Part shown: piece after piece, positions 1 to 7,345 of the stretch
How the letters are laid out: every line of letters begins with the position of its first letter
Position numbering within the stretch: the stretch's first letter is position 1
Source of the DNA: JANPPS01 sp031428635
Lineage (GTDB): Bacteria > Pseudomonadota > Alphaproteobacteria > Acetobacterales > Acetobacteraceae
Direction: 5' to 3'
Assembly: GCA_031428635.1 (NCBI GenBank)
Contig: JANPPS010000243.1
Coordinates: forward strand, 1 to 12,251
DNA length: 12,251 bases
Position numbers and translations under genes: made by a program
Notes under the pieces: generated by a model
Databases searched by the model: none
What the model was told of the DNA's origin: nothing
What the model saw: only the letters and a program-made list of their open reading frames with translations

Positions 1-708
1 GGGCGTTCGGGCGGGTACTCGAAGGGCAAAGGCGGCTCCATGCACATGTTCAGCAAGGAGAAGCGGTTCTTTGGCGGGCACGGCATCGTGGGCGCGCAGG
101 CGAGCCTGGGCACTGGGTTGGCGTTGGCGAACTGGTATCGCGGCAATGACCGGGTCAGCGCCACCTATTTCGGCGAGGGTGCGAGCAATCAGGGCCAGGT
201 TTTCGAAAGCTTTAACATGGCAGCGCTGATGAAGTTGCCGGTCGTGTATGTGATTGAGAATAATCGCTACGGCATGGGCACCAGCGTCGAGCGTGCCTCG
301 GGCTCCCACGACCTGAGCCAGAACGGGGCGCCGTGGGGCATTACTGGCGTAAAGGTGGATGGAATGGACGTGCAGGCCGTGCATGCGGCGGCCGAAATCG
401 CAGTCGCGCACTGCCGTAGCGGCGCCGGGCCGTATTTGATGGAAGTGAACACATACCGCTACCGCGGCCATTCCATGTCGGACCCGGCTAAATATCGCAC
501 ACGGGACGAGGTGACAGAGATGCGGGCCAAGCGGGATTGTATCGAACAGGCCCACGCAAAGTTGGCTGCGTTGGGCGTGAGCGACGAGCAGTTCAAACAA
601 ATCGACACCGACATCAAGGCGCGTGTGGCCGACGCCGCCCAGTTCGCGCAGGACAGTCCGGAGCCGGATGAGCGCGAGCTGTGGACCGACATCCTGGTCG
701 AGAGCTGA
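1..708 (+). CDS. pdhA: Pyruvate dehydrogenase E1 component, alpha subunit (5' end missing)
   Basis: E1-alpha pairs with PdhB in the cytosol to decarboxylate pyruvate with thiamine diphosphate and pass the acetyl group to lipoyl-E2. The reading frame is open from base 1, with 235 residues visible of the roughly 330-350 usual for the family, so about the first 100 are outside the window. Visible E1-alpha landmarks are the SKGKGGSMHMF segment at the left edge, the FGGHGIVGAQ segment, and the thiamine-diphosphate/Mg motif running from GEG (172-180) through SNQGQ to ENN (256-264). The YRYRGHSMSDP loop lies near 450-486. The motif begins GEG where most relatives have GDG. The gene ends in TGA at 706-708, four bases before pdhB, and heads an operon-like run. 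Identity is very secure; the promoter is not in the window. Confidence 0.97.
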   Translation, partial: GRSGGYSKGKGGSMHMFSKEKRFFGGHGIVGAQASLGTGLALANWYRGNDRVSATYFGEGASNQGQVFESFNMAALMKLPVVYVIENNRYGMGTSVERASGSHDLSQNGAPWGITGVKVDGMDVQAVHAAAEIAVAHCRSGAGPYLMEVNTYRYRGHSMSDPAKYRTRDEVTEMRAKRDCIEQAHAKLAALGVSDEQFKQIDTDIKARVADAAQFAQDSPEPDERELWTDILVES

Positions 709-712
709 TCCG

Positions 713-2071
713 TTGGGCACTCATATCCTGATGCCTGCGCTGTCGCCCACCATGACCGAGGGTAAGCTTTCGCGCTGGCTAAAGTCCGTAGGTGACGAAG
801 TGAAGTCCGGCGACGTGATCGCGGAGATCGAGACGGATAAGGCCACCATGGAGGTCGAGGCCGTCGATGAGGGCACGCTGTCCCACATTTTGGTGGCCGA
901 GGGCACGGACGGGGTACCGGTCAACACGCCAATCGCGATGCTGGATGGGGCGGAGGGTTCAATCACAACTGCGCCTGCTCCCACTACAACTCCGGCCGTC
1001 GCGTCTGCTGTCGAACACCGTGTGGAGCCTGTCGCTGTGTCCGCCGCCAGTGCCGTACCTGCCCTGACTGCAGCACCCGAACGCGACTGGGGTCCGACCG
1101 CGCCGACCACGGTCCGCGAAGCCCTACGCGACGCCATGTCCGCCGAAATGCGCGCCGATGACCGCGTGTTCCTGATCGGTGAGGAAGTCGCGCAGTACCA
1201 GGGCGCCTACAAAATCAGCCAGGGCATGCTGGACGAGTTCGGGCCGCGCCGGGTGATCGATACGCCGATTACCGAGCAGGGCTTCACCGGTATCGCCGTC
1301 GGTGCGGCAATGGATGGTCTGCGGCCAATTGTCGAGTTTATGACGTTCAACTTCGCGATGCAGGCCATCGATCAGATCATCAACTCGGCTGCCAAGACGC
1401 TGTATATGTCGGGTGGGCAAATGGGCTGCCCGATTGTGTTCCGCGGCCCCAACGGCGCGGCATCCCGCGTGGGCGCCCAGCACAGCCAGGACTACGCCAG
1501 TTGGTACGCGCACTGCCCTGGGTTGAAGGTCGTGGCACCCTGGTCGGCCGCCGATGCAAAGGGCCTGTTACGCGCCGCCATTCGTGACCCGAATCCCGTT
1601 ATCTTTCTTGAAAACGAAATCCTGTACGGCCAGACGTTTGAGTGCCCCACGGCCGAGGATTTTGTGCTGCCGATCGGCCAGGCAAAGGTCGAGCGCGTGG
1701 GCGACCGGGTGACGATCGTTGCCTACTCCGTCATGGTTGGCGTCGCGATGAAGGCGGCCGAGGCGCTGGCGGAGCAGGGGGTGCAGGTGGAGGTGATTAA
1801 CCTGCGCTCGCTGCGTCCACTGGACATCGGCACCGTTGTCGACAGCGTGAAGAAGACTGGGCGGCTAGTTACGGTCGAGGAAGGCTGGCCCTATGCCGGC
1901 ATAGGGGCGGAGGTTGCGATGCAGGTGATCGAGCAATGCTTCGATTGGCTCGACGCGCCGCCCACGCGGGTGACGGGCCTTGATGTGCCGCTGCCGTATG
2001 CTGCAAATCTTGAGAAGCTCGCTTTGCCCCAGCCGGATTGGGTCGTTGCCGCCGTTCGGAAAATTATCTGA
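713..2071 (+). CDS. pdhB: Pyruvate dehydrogenase E1 component, beta subunit with N-terminal lipoyl domain
   Basis: This is the second half of the E1 heterotetramer. The 452-residue product has a lipoyl domain at about 1-78 (ETDKATME, lipoylated Lys43), an Ala/Pro/Thr/Val-rich flexible linker to about 130, and the E1-beta transketolase-like domain from about 132 to the end. DTPITEQGF carries the conserved Glu (residue 188), and GAQHSQDYASWYAHCPG is a core E1-beta signature. A lipoyl domain fused to E1-beta is characteristic of alphaproteobacteria. I chose the TTG at 713. It gives MGTHILMPALSP, which aligns residue for residue with the PdhC start MATNILMPALSP. An upstream ATG at 623 would add 30 residues lying over the pdhA reading frame with no lipoyl-domain resemblance. 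ATG 731 would cut into the first strand. The ribosome binding site is weak. The stop TGA (2069-2071) shares one base with the pdhC ATG. Confidence 0.96.
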   Translation: MGTHILMPALSPTMTEGKLSRWLKSVGDEVKSGDVIAEIETDKATMEVEAVDEGTLSHILVAEGTDGVPVNTPIAMLDGAEGSITTAPAPTTTPAVASAVEHRVEPVAVSAASAVPALTAAPERDWGPTAPTTVREALRDAMSAEMRADDRVFLIGEEVAQYQGAYKISQGMLDEFGPRRVIDTPITEQGFTGIAVGAAMDGLRPIVEFMTFNFAMQAIDQIINSAAKTLYMSGGQMGCPIVFRGPNGAASRVGAQHSQDYASWYAHCPGLKVVAPWSAADAKGLLRAAIRDPNPVIFLENEILYGQTFECPTAEDFVLPIGQAKVERVGDRVTIVAYSVMVGVAMKAAEALAEQGVQVEVINLRSLRPLDIGTVVDSVKKTGRLVTVEEGWPYAGIGAEVAMQVIEQCFDWLDAPPTRVTGLDVPLPYAANLEKLALPQPDWVVAAVRKII

Positions 2072-3384
2072 TGGCGACCAACATACTGATGCCCGCATTG
2101 TCGCCCACCATGACGGAGGGCACTCTGGCCCGGTGGCTGAAGCGAGAAGGCGACGCGGTGAAGTCCGGCGACGTGCTGGCGGAAATCGAGACCGACAAGG
2201 CGACGATGGAAGTAGAAGCAGTCGATGAGGGGGTGCTGACCCGCATCGTCGTGCCGGACGGGACGGCCGGGGTGGCGGTGAACGCCACGATCGGTGTCCT
2301 AGACGGGGACGGGACCGAGGAGACGGCAGCTCCGGCCCCCACCGCCATTGCTTCTGCTCTTGCCATCCCAGCCCCGGCGGCCCACGCCGCGGATGCATCG
2401 GCGCAGACCACTTCTGCGTTGGGTCGCGTATTCGCCTCACCCCTGGCGCGCCGGCTCGCCACGCAGGCTGGCATCAACTTGTCCGCTGTCACCGGGTCAG
2501 GCCCGAACGGTCGCATCGTCCGGGTGGATATCGAGCAGTTTCAGGCTAAGCCGATTGCCGCCGCACCGGTTCCGGTTCCCGTTACACCAGTACCTGCCGC
2601 ACTGGCACCTGCCGGGCCAGTGCGTGCCGTGCCAGCCCCGGCGGCACCCGTCGCGACGTTGGCCGTCACCGGTCCCGTCGCCGCAATCACTGTGCCGCAT
2701 ACGCTGATCCCCAACACCACCATGCGTCGTGTGATCGCCAAGCGTCTTACCGAAAGCCACCAGTCGGTACCCACGTTCTACGTGACGATGGATATCGAGC
2801 TCGACGCGCTGATGACGCTGCGCGCGCAACTGAACGCCCGTTCGCCAAAAGAGGGCGGGTACAAGCTGTCGATCAACGACTTCGTGGTCAAAGCCTCGGC
2901 CATGGCGCTGCGCCAGGTTCCGGCACTCAACGCCAGCTTTACCGAAGCAGCGATCGCGCAATACACCGACGTCGACATCAGCGTAGCCGTCAGTATACCG
3001 GACGGGCTGATCACGCCCATTCTGCGCCGTGCCGACACAAAGGGCCTATCCGCACTAAGCAACGAGATGAAGGACCTGGCCGCCCGTGCCAAATCCGGCA
3101 AACTGAAGCCGGAGGAGTTTCAGGGCGGTGGGTTCAGCGTCAGCAACCTCGGCATGTTTGGCGTGCAGTCCTTTACCGCGATCATCAACCCGCCGCAGGC
3201 CGCGATCTTGGCCGTAGGCGCCGGGTTGCCACGCCCCGTGGTCCGCGACGGTCAACTCGCGATCGCCACAGTTATGACGTGCACGCTCAGCGTCGATCAT
3301 CGGGTCGCGGACGGGGCGGTTGGCGCTCAGTGGATGGCTGTGTTCAAGGCACTGCTTGAAGACCCGCTCGGCCTGCTGATCTAG
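2071..3384 (+). CDS. pdhC: Pyruvate dehydrogenase E2, dihydrolipoamide acetyltransferase
   Basis: E2 forms the core of the complex and moves the acetyl group from lipoamide to CoA. The 437-residue product has one lipoyl domain at 1-78 (Lys43 in ETDKATME) and a first Ala/Pro linker. The peripheral-subunit-binding domain follows at about 118-157 (RVFASPLARRLA, then GPNGRI), then a second linker rich in Pro, Val and Ala. The catalytic domain runs from about 225 to 437. The active-site HxxxD signature is DHRVADGA, with His410 and Asp414. One lipoyl domain in E2 plus one in PdhB is the usual alphaproteobacterial arrangement. ATG 2071 overlaps the pdhB stop by one base, which suggests coupled translation. 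An in-frame upstream ATG at 2038 would only add pdhB-overlapping residues. The gene is also called aceF. Confidence 0.97.
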   Translation: MATNILMPALSPTMTEGTLARWLKREGDAVKSGDVLAEIETDKATMEVEAVDEGVLTRIVVPDGTAGVAVNATIGVLDGDGTEETAAPAPTAIASALAIPAPAAHAADASAQTTSALGRVFASPLARRLATQAGINLSAVTGSGPNGRIVRVDIEQFQAKPIAAAPVPVPVTPVPAALAPAGPVRAVPAPAAPVATLAVTGPVAAITVPHTLIPNTTMRRVIAKRLTESHQSVPTFYVTMDIELDALMTLRAQLNARSPKEGGYKLSINDFVVKASAMALRQVPALNASFTEAAIAQYTDVDISVAVSIPDGLITPILRRADTKGLSALSNEMKDLAARAKSGKLKPEEFQGGGFSVSNLGMFGVQSFTAIINPPQAAILAVGAGLPRPVVRDGQLAIATVMTCTLSVDHRVADGAVGAQWMAVFKALLEDPLGLLI

Positions 3385-3387
3385 GGA
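3383..3387 (+). promoter_or_regulatory. Ribosome binding site for lpdA
   Basis: AGGGA overlaps the pdhC stop codon TAG (3382-3384). It sits five bases before ATG 3393 but directly abuts, and shares a base with, ATG 3387. This spacing favours ATG 3393 as the lpdA start. Confidence 0.6.
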
Positions 3388-3392
3388 TGATA

Positions 3393-4778
3393 ATGGACAC
3401 AAAATTCGACATTATCGTCTTGGGCGGCGGGCCCGGTGGCTACGTTGCAGCCATCCGGGCGGCACAGTTGGGTATGAAAGCGGCCGTGATCGAGCGCGAG
3501 CACCTGGGTGGCATTTGCCTCAATTGGGGCTGCATACCAACCAAGGCGTTGCTGCGGTCGGCCGAGATCAACCATCTGTTGCATAATCTGCCCGAATACG
3601 GCTTCGCGGCGGATAATATTCGTTTCGATCTACCGGCGATCGTGAAGCGGTCTCGGGGCATTGCCAAGCAGCTATCGTCCGGCGTGACCCATCTGATGAA
3701 GAAGAATAAGATACCGGTATTCGTGGGTCAGGGCCGCCTGGCTGGGCCTCACACCATCGTCGTCGATGATAAGCAGACGCTCACGGCCCCGCACATCATC
3801 CTCGCCACCGGTGCCCGCGCCCGGCAGCTGCCGGGCATGGAAAGCGACGGCCATCTAATTTGGTCCTACCGCGAGGCGATGGTGCCGAAGGCCATGCCAA
3901 AATCGCTTTTGGTTATTGGATCGGGCGCTATCGGAATTGAGTTCGCCAGCTTCTATCGCAATATGGGCGCCGAGGTGACTGTCGTCGAAGTGCTTGATCG
4001 CATTCTGTCTGCCGAAGACGAAGAGATCAGCACGTTCGCCCACAAGTCGTTCGAGAAGCAGGGCATGAAGATCATGACCGGCGCCAAGGTTACAAACTTG
4101 GTCAAAAACGAGGACAGCGTCACCGCGACAATCCTGGCTGGCAACGTTAATACGGAGCTGACGGTCGATCGCGTCATCTCGGCCGTGGGCATCGTCGGCA
4201 ACGTGGAAAATATTGGCCTTGAAGGCACGAAGATTGTTGTCGAGCGCAACCACATCGTCATCGACGGCTTCGGCCGCACCGGTGAGCCCGGCGTGTATGC
4301 AATCGGCGACGTCACCGGGGCCCCGTGGTTGGCGCACAAGGCGTCGCATGAGGGCGTGGTGTGCGTCGAAATGATCGCCAACCAGCCGGACGTGCATCCG
4401 GTCGACATCGGTAATATCCCTGGCTGCACGTACTCGCGCCCGCAAATTGCGTCGGTCGGCATGACAGAAACCAAGGCACGCGCGGCGGGGCATGAGGTTC
4501 GGGTAGGGCGGTTCCCGTTCATGGCTAACGGCAAGGCGATCGCGATGGGTGAGCCGGAGGGTATGGTTAAGGTCGTGTTCGACCGCAAAACCGGTGCCAT
4601 GCTCGGTGCGCACATGATTGGGGCCGAGGTGACAGAGATGATCCAGGGCTACGCCATCGCACGCACGATGGAGACGACCGAGCAGGAGCTGATGCACACC
4701 GTGTTTCCGCACCCGACCATCAGCGAAACGATGCATGAGGCGGTGCTCGATGCTTATGGCAGAGCAATCCACTTCTGA
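3393..4778 (+). CDS. lpdA: Dihydrolipoamide dehydrogenase (E3)
   Basis: E3 reoxidises dihydrolipoamide of the complex, using FAD and a redox-active disulfide to reduce NAD+. The 461-residue product begins with the FAD-binding GGGPGGYVAA segment. The disulfide follows in CLNWGC (Cys42 and Cys47). The NAD-binding motif VIGSGAIGIEFA lies mid-protein, and the second FAD contact is in GVYAIGDVTG. The catalytic HPTISE has His440 and Glu445. There is no N-terminal lipoyl domain. The start could also be ATG 3387, two codons upstream, but the AGGGA spacing supports 3393. Its position directly after pdhC marks it as the E3 dedicated to pyruvate dehydrogenase. It may also serve 2-oxoglutarate dehydrogenase or glycine cleavage if the genome has no other copy. 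The 3' end overlaps the lipA start region. Confidence 0.97.
   Translation: MDTKFDIIVLGGGPGGYVAAIRAAQLGMKAAVIEREHLGGICLNWGCIPTKALLRSAEINHLLHNLPEYGFAADNIRFDLPAIVKRSRGIAKQLSSGVTHLMKKNKIPVFVGQGRLAGPHTIVVDDKQTLTAPHIILATGARARQLPGMESDGHLIWSYREAMVPKAMPKSLLVIGSGAIGIEFASFYRNMGAEVTVVEVLDRILSAEDEEISTFAHKSFEKQGMKIMTGAKVTNLVKNEDSVTATILAGNVNTELTVDRVISAVGIVGNVENIGLEGTKIVVERNHIVIDGFGRTGEPGVYAIGDVTGAPWLAHKASHEGVVCVEMIANQPDVHPVDIGNIPGCTYSRPQIASVGMTETKARAAGHEVRVGRFPFMANGKAIAMGEPEGMVKVVFDRKTGAMLGAHMIGAEVTEMIQGYAIARTMETTEQELMHTVFPHPTISETMHEAVLDAYGRAIHF
4738..4741 (+). promoter_or_regulatory. Ribosome binding site candidate for lipA inside lpdA
   Basis: GAGG lies within the last codons of lpdA, eight bases before ATG 4750. 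It is the only well-spaced purine-rich site near the candidate lipA starts (4735, 4750, 4756, 4819) and is the reason for preferring 4750. Confidence 0.4.
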
Positions 4779-5790
4779 GGCGCTTGACGGTCGCGCCCAG
4801 CCCGGCCACTTGCAGGGTATGAGCCGCGTAGAAATTGACCACCGACTGCGTTCGGACGCGCCCCGGCATCCGGAGAAGGCGAACCGTCCGGACAATCCAA
4901 TTCAGCGCAAGCCGGATTGGATCCGGGTGCGTGCGCCAAACCATCCCGTATACCATGAAACCCGGGCGCTAATGCGCGACCACGGCCTGGTCACGGTGTG
5001 TGAAGAAGCGGCGTGCCCTAACATCGGCGAGTGCTGGTCGCAGCGCCACGCCACCATGATGATCATGGGCGACACCTGCACCCGCGCCTGCAGCTTCTGT
5101 AATGTGCGTACGGGCATGCCGGCGGCGCTGGACGGCACGGAACCAGGGCGAGTAGCCGACGCCATTGCGCGCCTGGGGCTGCGCCACGTAGTGATCACGT
5201 CCGTCGATCGGGATGACCGGTCCGATGGCGGCGCCGACCATTTCGCTGCCGTAATTCGTGCCATTCGCGACGCGGCGCCGGGCACTACGATCGAGGTGCT
5301 GACCCCCGACTTCCTGCGTAAGCCTGGCGCGATTGAGGTCGTGGCCATCGCGCGTCCCGATGTGTTCAACCACAACCTCGAAACCGTACCCCGCTTATAT
5401 CCAACCATCCGGCCCGGCGCGCGCTATTACCAGTCGCTGCGCCTGTTGGATCGGGTGAAGGAGGTCGATCCGACGATCTTCACCAAGTCTGGACTTATGG
5501 TTGGCTTGGGGGAGGAGAGGGCAGAAATTGGTCAGGTTATGGACGATCTGCGTATCGCCGACGTGGATTTCCTAACGCTCGGTCAGTACCTGCAACCGAC
5601 GGTCAAACATGCGGCGGTCGCGCGGTTCGTGCCGCCCGATGAGTTCAGTGAGTACGCCACGACCGCGCGGTCCAAGGGCTTTCTGATGGTCAGTGCCACC
5701 CCGCTTACACGCAGTTCGTATCACGCGGACGCGGACTTTGCAGAGTTGCGGGCAGCCCGAGCGGCGCGCCTGGCACTCGTCCCGGCCTGA
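4750..5790 (+). CDS. lipA: Lipoyl synthase
   Basis: LipA is a cytosolic radical-SAM enzyme that inserts two sulfurs into protein-bound octanoyl groups, making the lipoyl cofactor of PdhB and PdhC. Numbered from ATG 4750 (346 residues), the auxiliary cluster motif CX4CX5C is Cys84, Cys89 and Cys95. The radical-SAM CX3CX2C is Cys110, Cys114 and Cys117. The C-terminal RSSY motif supplies the serine ligand of the auxiliary cluster (Ser322-Ser323). The family-conserved part begins near RHPEKANRPDNP. The start is uncertain. ATG 4750 has a well-placed GAGG and overlaps lpdA by 29 nt. ATG 4819 gives 323 residues, closest to the usual family length, but has no convincing ribosome binding site. Either choice keeps all motifs. 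Its place after lpdA ties cofactor assembly to production of the complex. Confidence 0.96.
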   Translation: MLMAEQSTSEALDGRAQPGHLQGMSRVEIDHRLRSDAPRHPEKANRPDNPIQRKPDWIRVRAPNHPVYHETRALMRDHGLVTVCEEAACPNIGECWSQRHATMMIMGDTCTRACSFCNVRTGMPAALDGTEPGRVADAIARLGLRHVVITSVDRDDRSDGGADHFAAVIRAIRDAAPGTTIEVLTPDFLRKPGAIEVVAIARPDVFNHNLETVPRLYPTIRPGARYYQSLRLLDRVKEVDPTIFTKSGLMVGLGEERAEIGQVMDDLRIADVDFLTLGQYLQPTVKHAAVARFVPPDEFSEYATTARSKGFLMVSATPLTRSSYHADADFAELRAARAARLALVPA

Positions 5791-5793
5791 TCG

Positions 5794-6279
5794 ATGCCGA
5801 CGCACGCGGAACGCAAGACCCTGCCGTACACGGCCGAACAAATGTTCGACCTAGTGGCAGACGTCGGTAAGTACCCGGACTTTCTACCATGGTGCGTGGG
5901 TGCACGAGTCCGTTCGCATACCGAGACAGAGATTGTCGCCGACCTCACGATCGGGTTCGGCCCGTTCCGGGAGAGTTTCAACAGCCGCGTCGAGCTTGAC
6001 CGGCCGAATAAATGTACCGTGAAGTACGAGGATGGCCCATTCAAGTATCTCAGTAACCAATGGACGTTTATCGCTAACCCGACTGGGTGCGAGGTTAAGT
6101 TCTTCGTCGACTTCGAATTTCGCAGCCGCCTGCTGCAATCGGCGATCGGCGTGGTGTTCAATGAAGCCGTGCGCCGCATGGTAAACGCGTTTTTGAAGCG
6201 GGCCCGCGACGTATACGGCCGCCCCAGGGCGACCGTCGCCGTTCAACCGGCCATCGTTCGCGCCGTGCGCCCGTTATGA
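5794..6279 (+). CDS. Coq10/RatA-family START-domain protein
   Basis: The 161-residue product is a single-domain lipid-binding START/polyketide-cyclase-like protein of the Coq10 family. The N-terminal part has the family pattern MFDLVADVGKYPDFLPWC at about 13-30. Alternating strands follow, then a C-terminal amphipathic helix with FNEAVRRMVNAF. In eukaryotes Coq10 binds ubiquinone and supports its respiratory use. The E. coli member was named RatA as a proposed toxin, but the family is widespread next to lipA in alphaproteobacteria, where a quinone-related role is the better guess. There is no antitoxin-like partner here. ATG 5794 is three bases after the lipA stop and gives the expected length. 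The 3' end overlaps the next gene by 4 nt (ATGA). Confidence 0.9.
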   Translation: MPTHAERKTLPYTAEQMFDLVADVGKYPDFLPWCVGARVRSHTETEIVADLTIGFGPFRESFNSRVELDRPNKCTVKYEDGPFKYLSNQWTFIANPTGCEVKFFVDFEFRSRLLQSAIGVVFNEAVRRMVNAFLKRARDVYGRPRATVAVQPAIVRAVRPL

Positions 6280-7340
6280 TGCGGCCCCCGCCAGACACGG
6301 GCGCCCCGGTACATATCAATCTATTCAGCGATACGCAGACAAAACCCACGCCTGCCATGCGCGCGGCGATGATGGATGCCGCAGTGGGTGACGAACAATC
6401 CGGGACCGATCCGACCATCAACGCGCTATGCGAACGCGTAGCGGCGTTACTGGGTAAGCAGGCGGCCATGTTTTTGCCTACCGGCACGATGTGCAATGAA
6501 ATCTCGATTTTAACCCAATGTCGCCCCGGCGACGCGATACTGGCCCACGCCACGTCGCACATCGTGACGGCGGAGGGTGGGGCGCCCTGGGCCCTGGCTG
6601 GCGTCACGGTCACGTCGCTGGCCGGTGACCGTGGTCAGTTCTCGGCCGACACGCTGGCCGCCGCCATCGTCACCCCCAATCGCTACGACCCACCGCAGCG
6701 GATGGTGTTGGTAGAGCAAACGGCCAACATAGGTGGCGGCACGGTGTGGGACGCCGGCGCGCTACAGGCCGTTGCGGACGTGGCGCATGCGCACGGCATG
6801 GTCACGCACATGGACGGCGCCCGACTGTTGAATGCCAGCGTACAGGCCGGTACCGCGGCGGCGGACATGGCGGCCGGGTATGATACGGTTTGGCTAGACT
6901 TCACAAAGGGTCTCGGTGCGCCGCTCGGCGCCGTGCTGGCCGGTGATATCGATACGATCGATGCGGCGTGGCGGTGGAAGCAGCGGCTTGGCGGGGCATT
7001 GCGGCAGGGTGGTATGTGCGCGGCAGGGTGCCTGTACGCGCTGGACCACCACGTGGACCGGCTGGCGGACGACCATGCCCATGCCCGGCGGCTGGCGCGC
7101 CTGTTGGCCCAGGTCCCCGGGCTGACTGTGGAACTGCCGGAGACCAACCTGGTCTACTTCGACTGCGCCGACACCGGGATGACGGCGGTGGCGCTGGCCG
7201 CGCGGGTGCGGGCGCACGGCGTGCTGGTATCGGTCATGGGTCCGCATCGCGTGCGCGCCTGTACCCATTTGGACGTGGATGCGGCTATGGTGGATGATGC
7301 GGCGGCGGTCATCCGGGCCGCGTTGTCTGAGACGGAGTGA
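6276..7340 (+). CDS. Threonine aldolase family protein (PLP-dependent, beta-eliminating lyase fold)
   Basis: This is a 354-residue fold-type I PLP enzyme. Low-specificity threonine aldolases split L-threonine or L-allo-threonine into glycine and acetaldehyde. The N-terminus has the family pattern around FSDTQTKPTPAM, then FLPTGTMCNE, SHI (His95), HMDGARLLNA, and the PLP-binding Lys211 in DFTKGLGAP. Some active-site segments differ from the E. coli LtaE pattern as I recall it: GDEQSG replaces the usual GDDVYG, and QTAN (Ala150) stands where LtaE has THN. The protein therefore belongs to a divergent subgroup, and its true substrate is less certain than its fold. ATG 6276 overlaps the preceding stop as ATGA; ATG 6279 is an equally possible start. 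It lies in the pdh-lipA run, where glycine and acetaldehyde products would feed lipoate-dependent or acetyl-CoA metabolism (inference). Confidence 0.9.
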   Translation: MMRPPPDTGAPVHINLFSDTQTKPTPAMRAAMMDAAVGDEQSGTDPTINALCERVAALLGKQAAMFLPTGTMCNEISILTQCRPGDAILAHATSHIVTAEGGAPWALAGVTVTSLAGDRGQFSADTLAAAIVTPNRYDPPQRMVLVEQTANIGGGTVWDAGALQAVADVAHAHGMVTHMDGARLLNASVQAGTAAADMAAGYDTVWLDFTKGLGAPLGAVLAGDIDTIDAAWRWKQRLGGALRQGGMCAAGCLYALDHHVDRLADDHAHARRLARLLAQVPGLTVELPETNLVYFDCADTGMTAVALAARVRAHGVLVSVMGPHRVRACTHLDVDAAMVDDAAAVIRAALSETE

Positions 7341-7345
7341 TGCGG

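Noticed and set aside
1865..2440. 191-codon ORF on the - strand across the pdhB/pdhC junction
   Set aside because: It is antisense to two well-identified genes, very rich in Pro/Arg/Ser, and matches no recognised domain.
3855..4895. 346-codon ORF on the - strand, antisense to lpdA
   Set aside because: It lies wholly opposite lpdA and the lipA start, has His/Arg/Asp-rich composition typical of antisense frames in GC-rich DNA, and resembles no protein family.
5794..6279. RatA toxin of a toxin-antitoxin pair
   Set aside because: The family name comes from an E. coli proposal. There is no antitoxin-like partner here, and the neighbours point to a Coq10-type quinone role.
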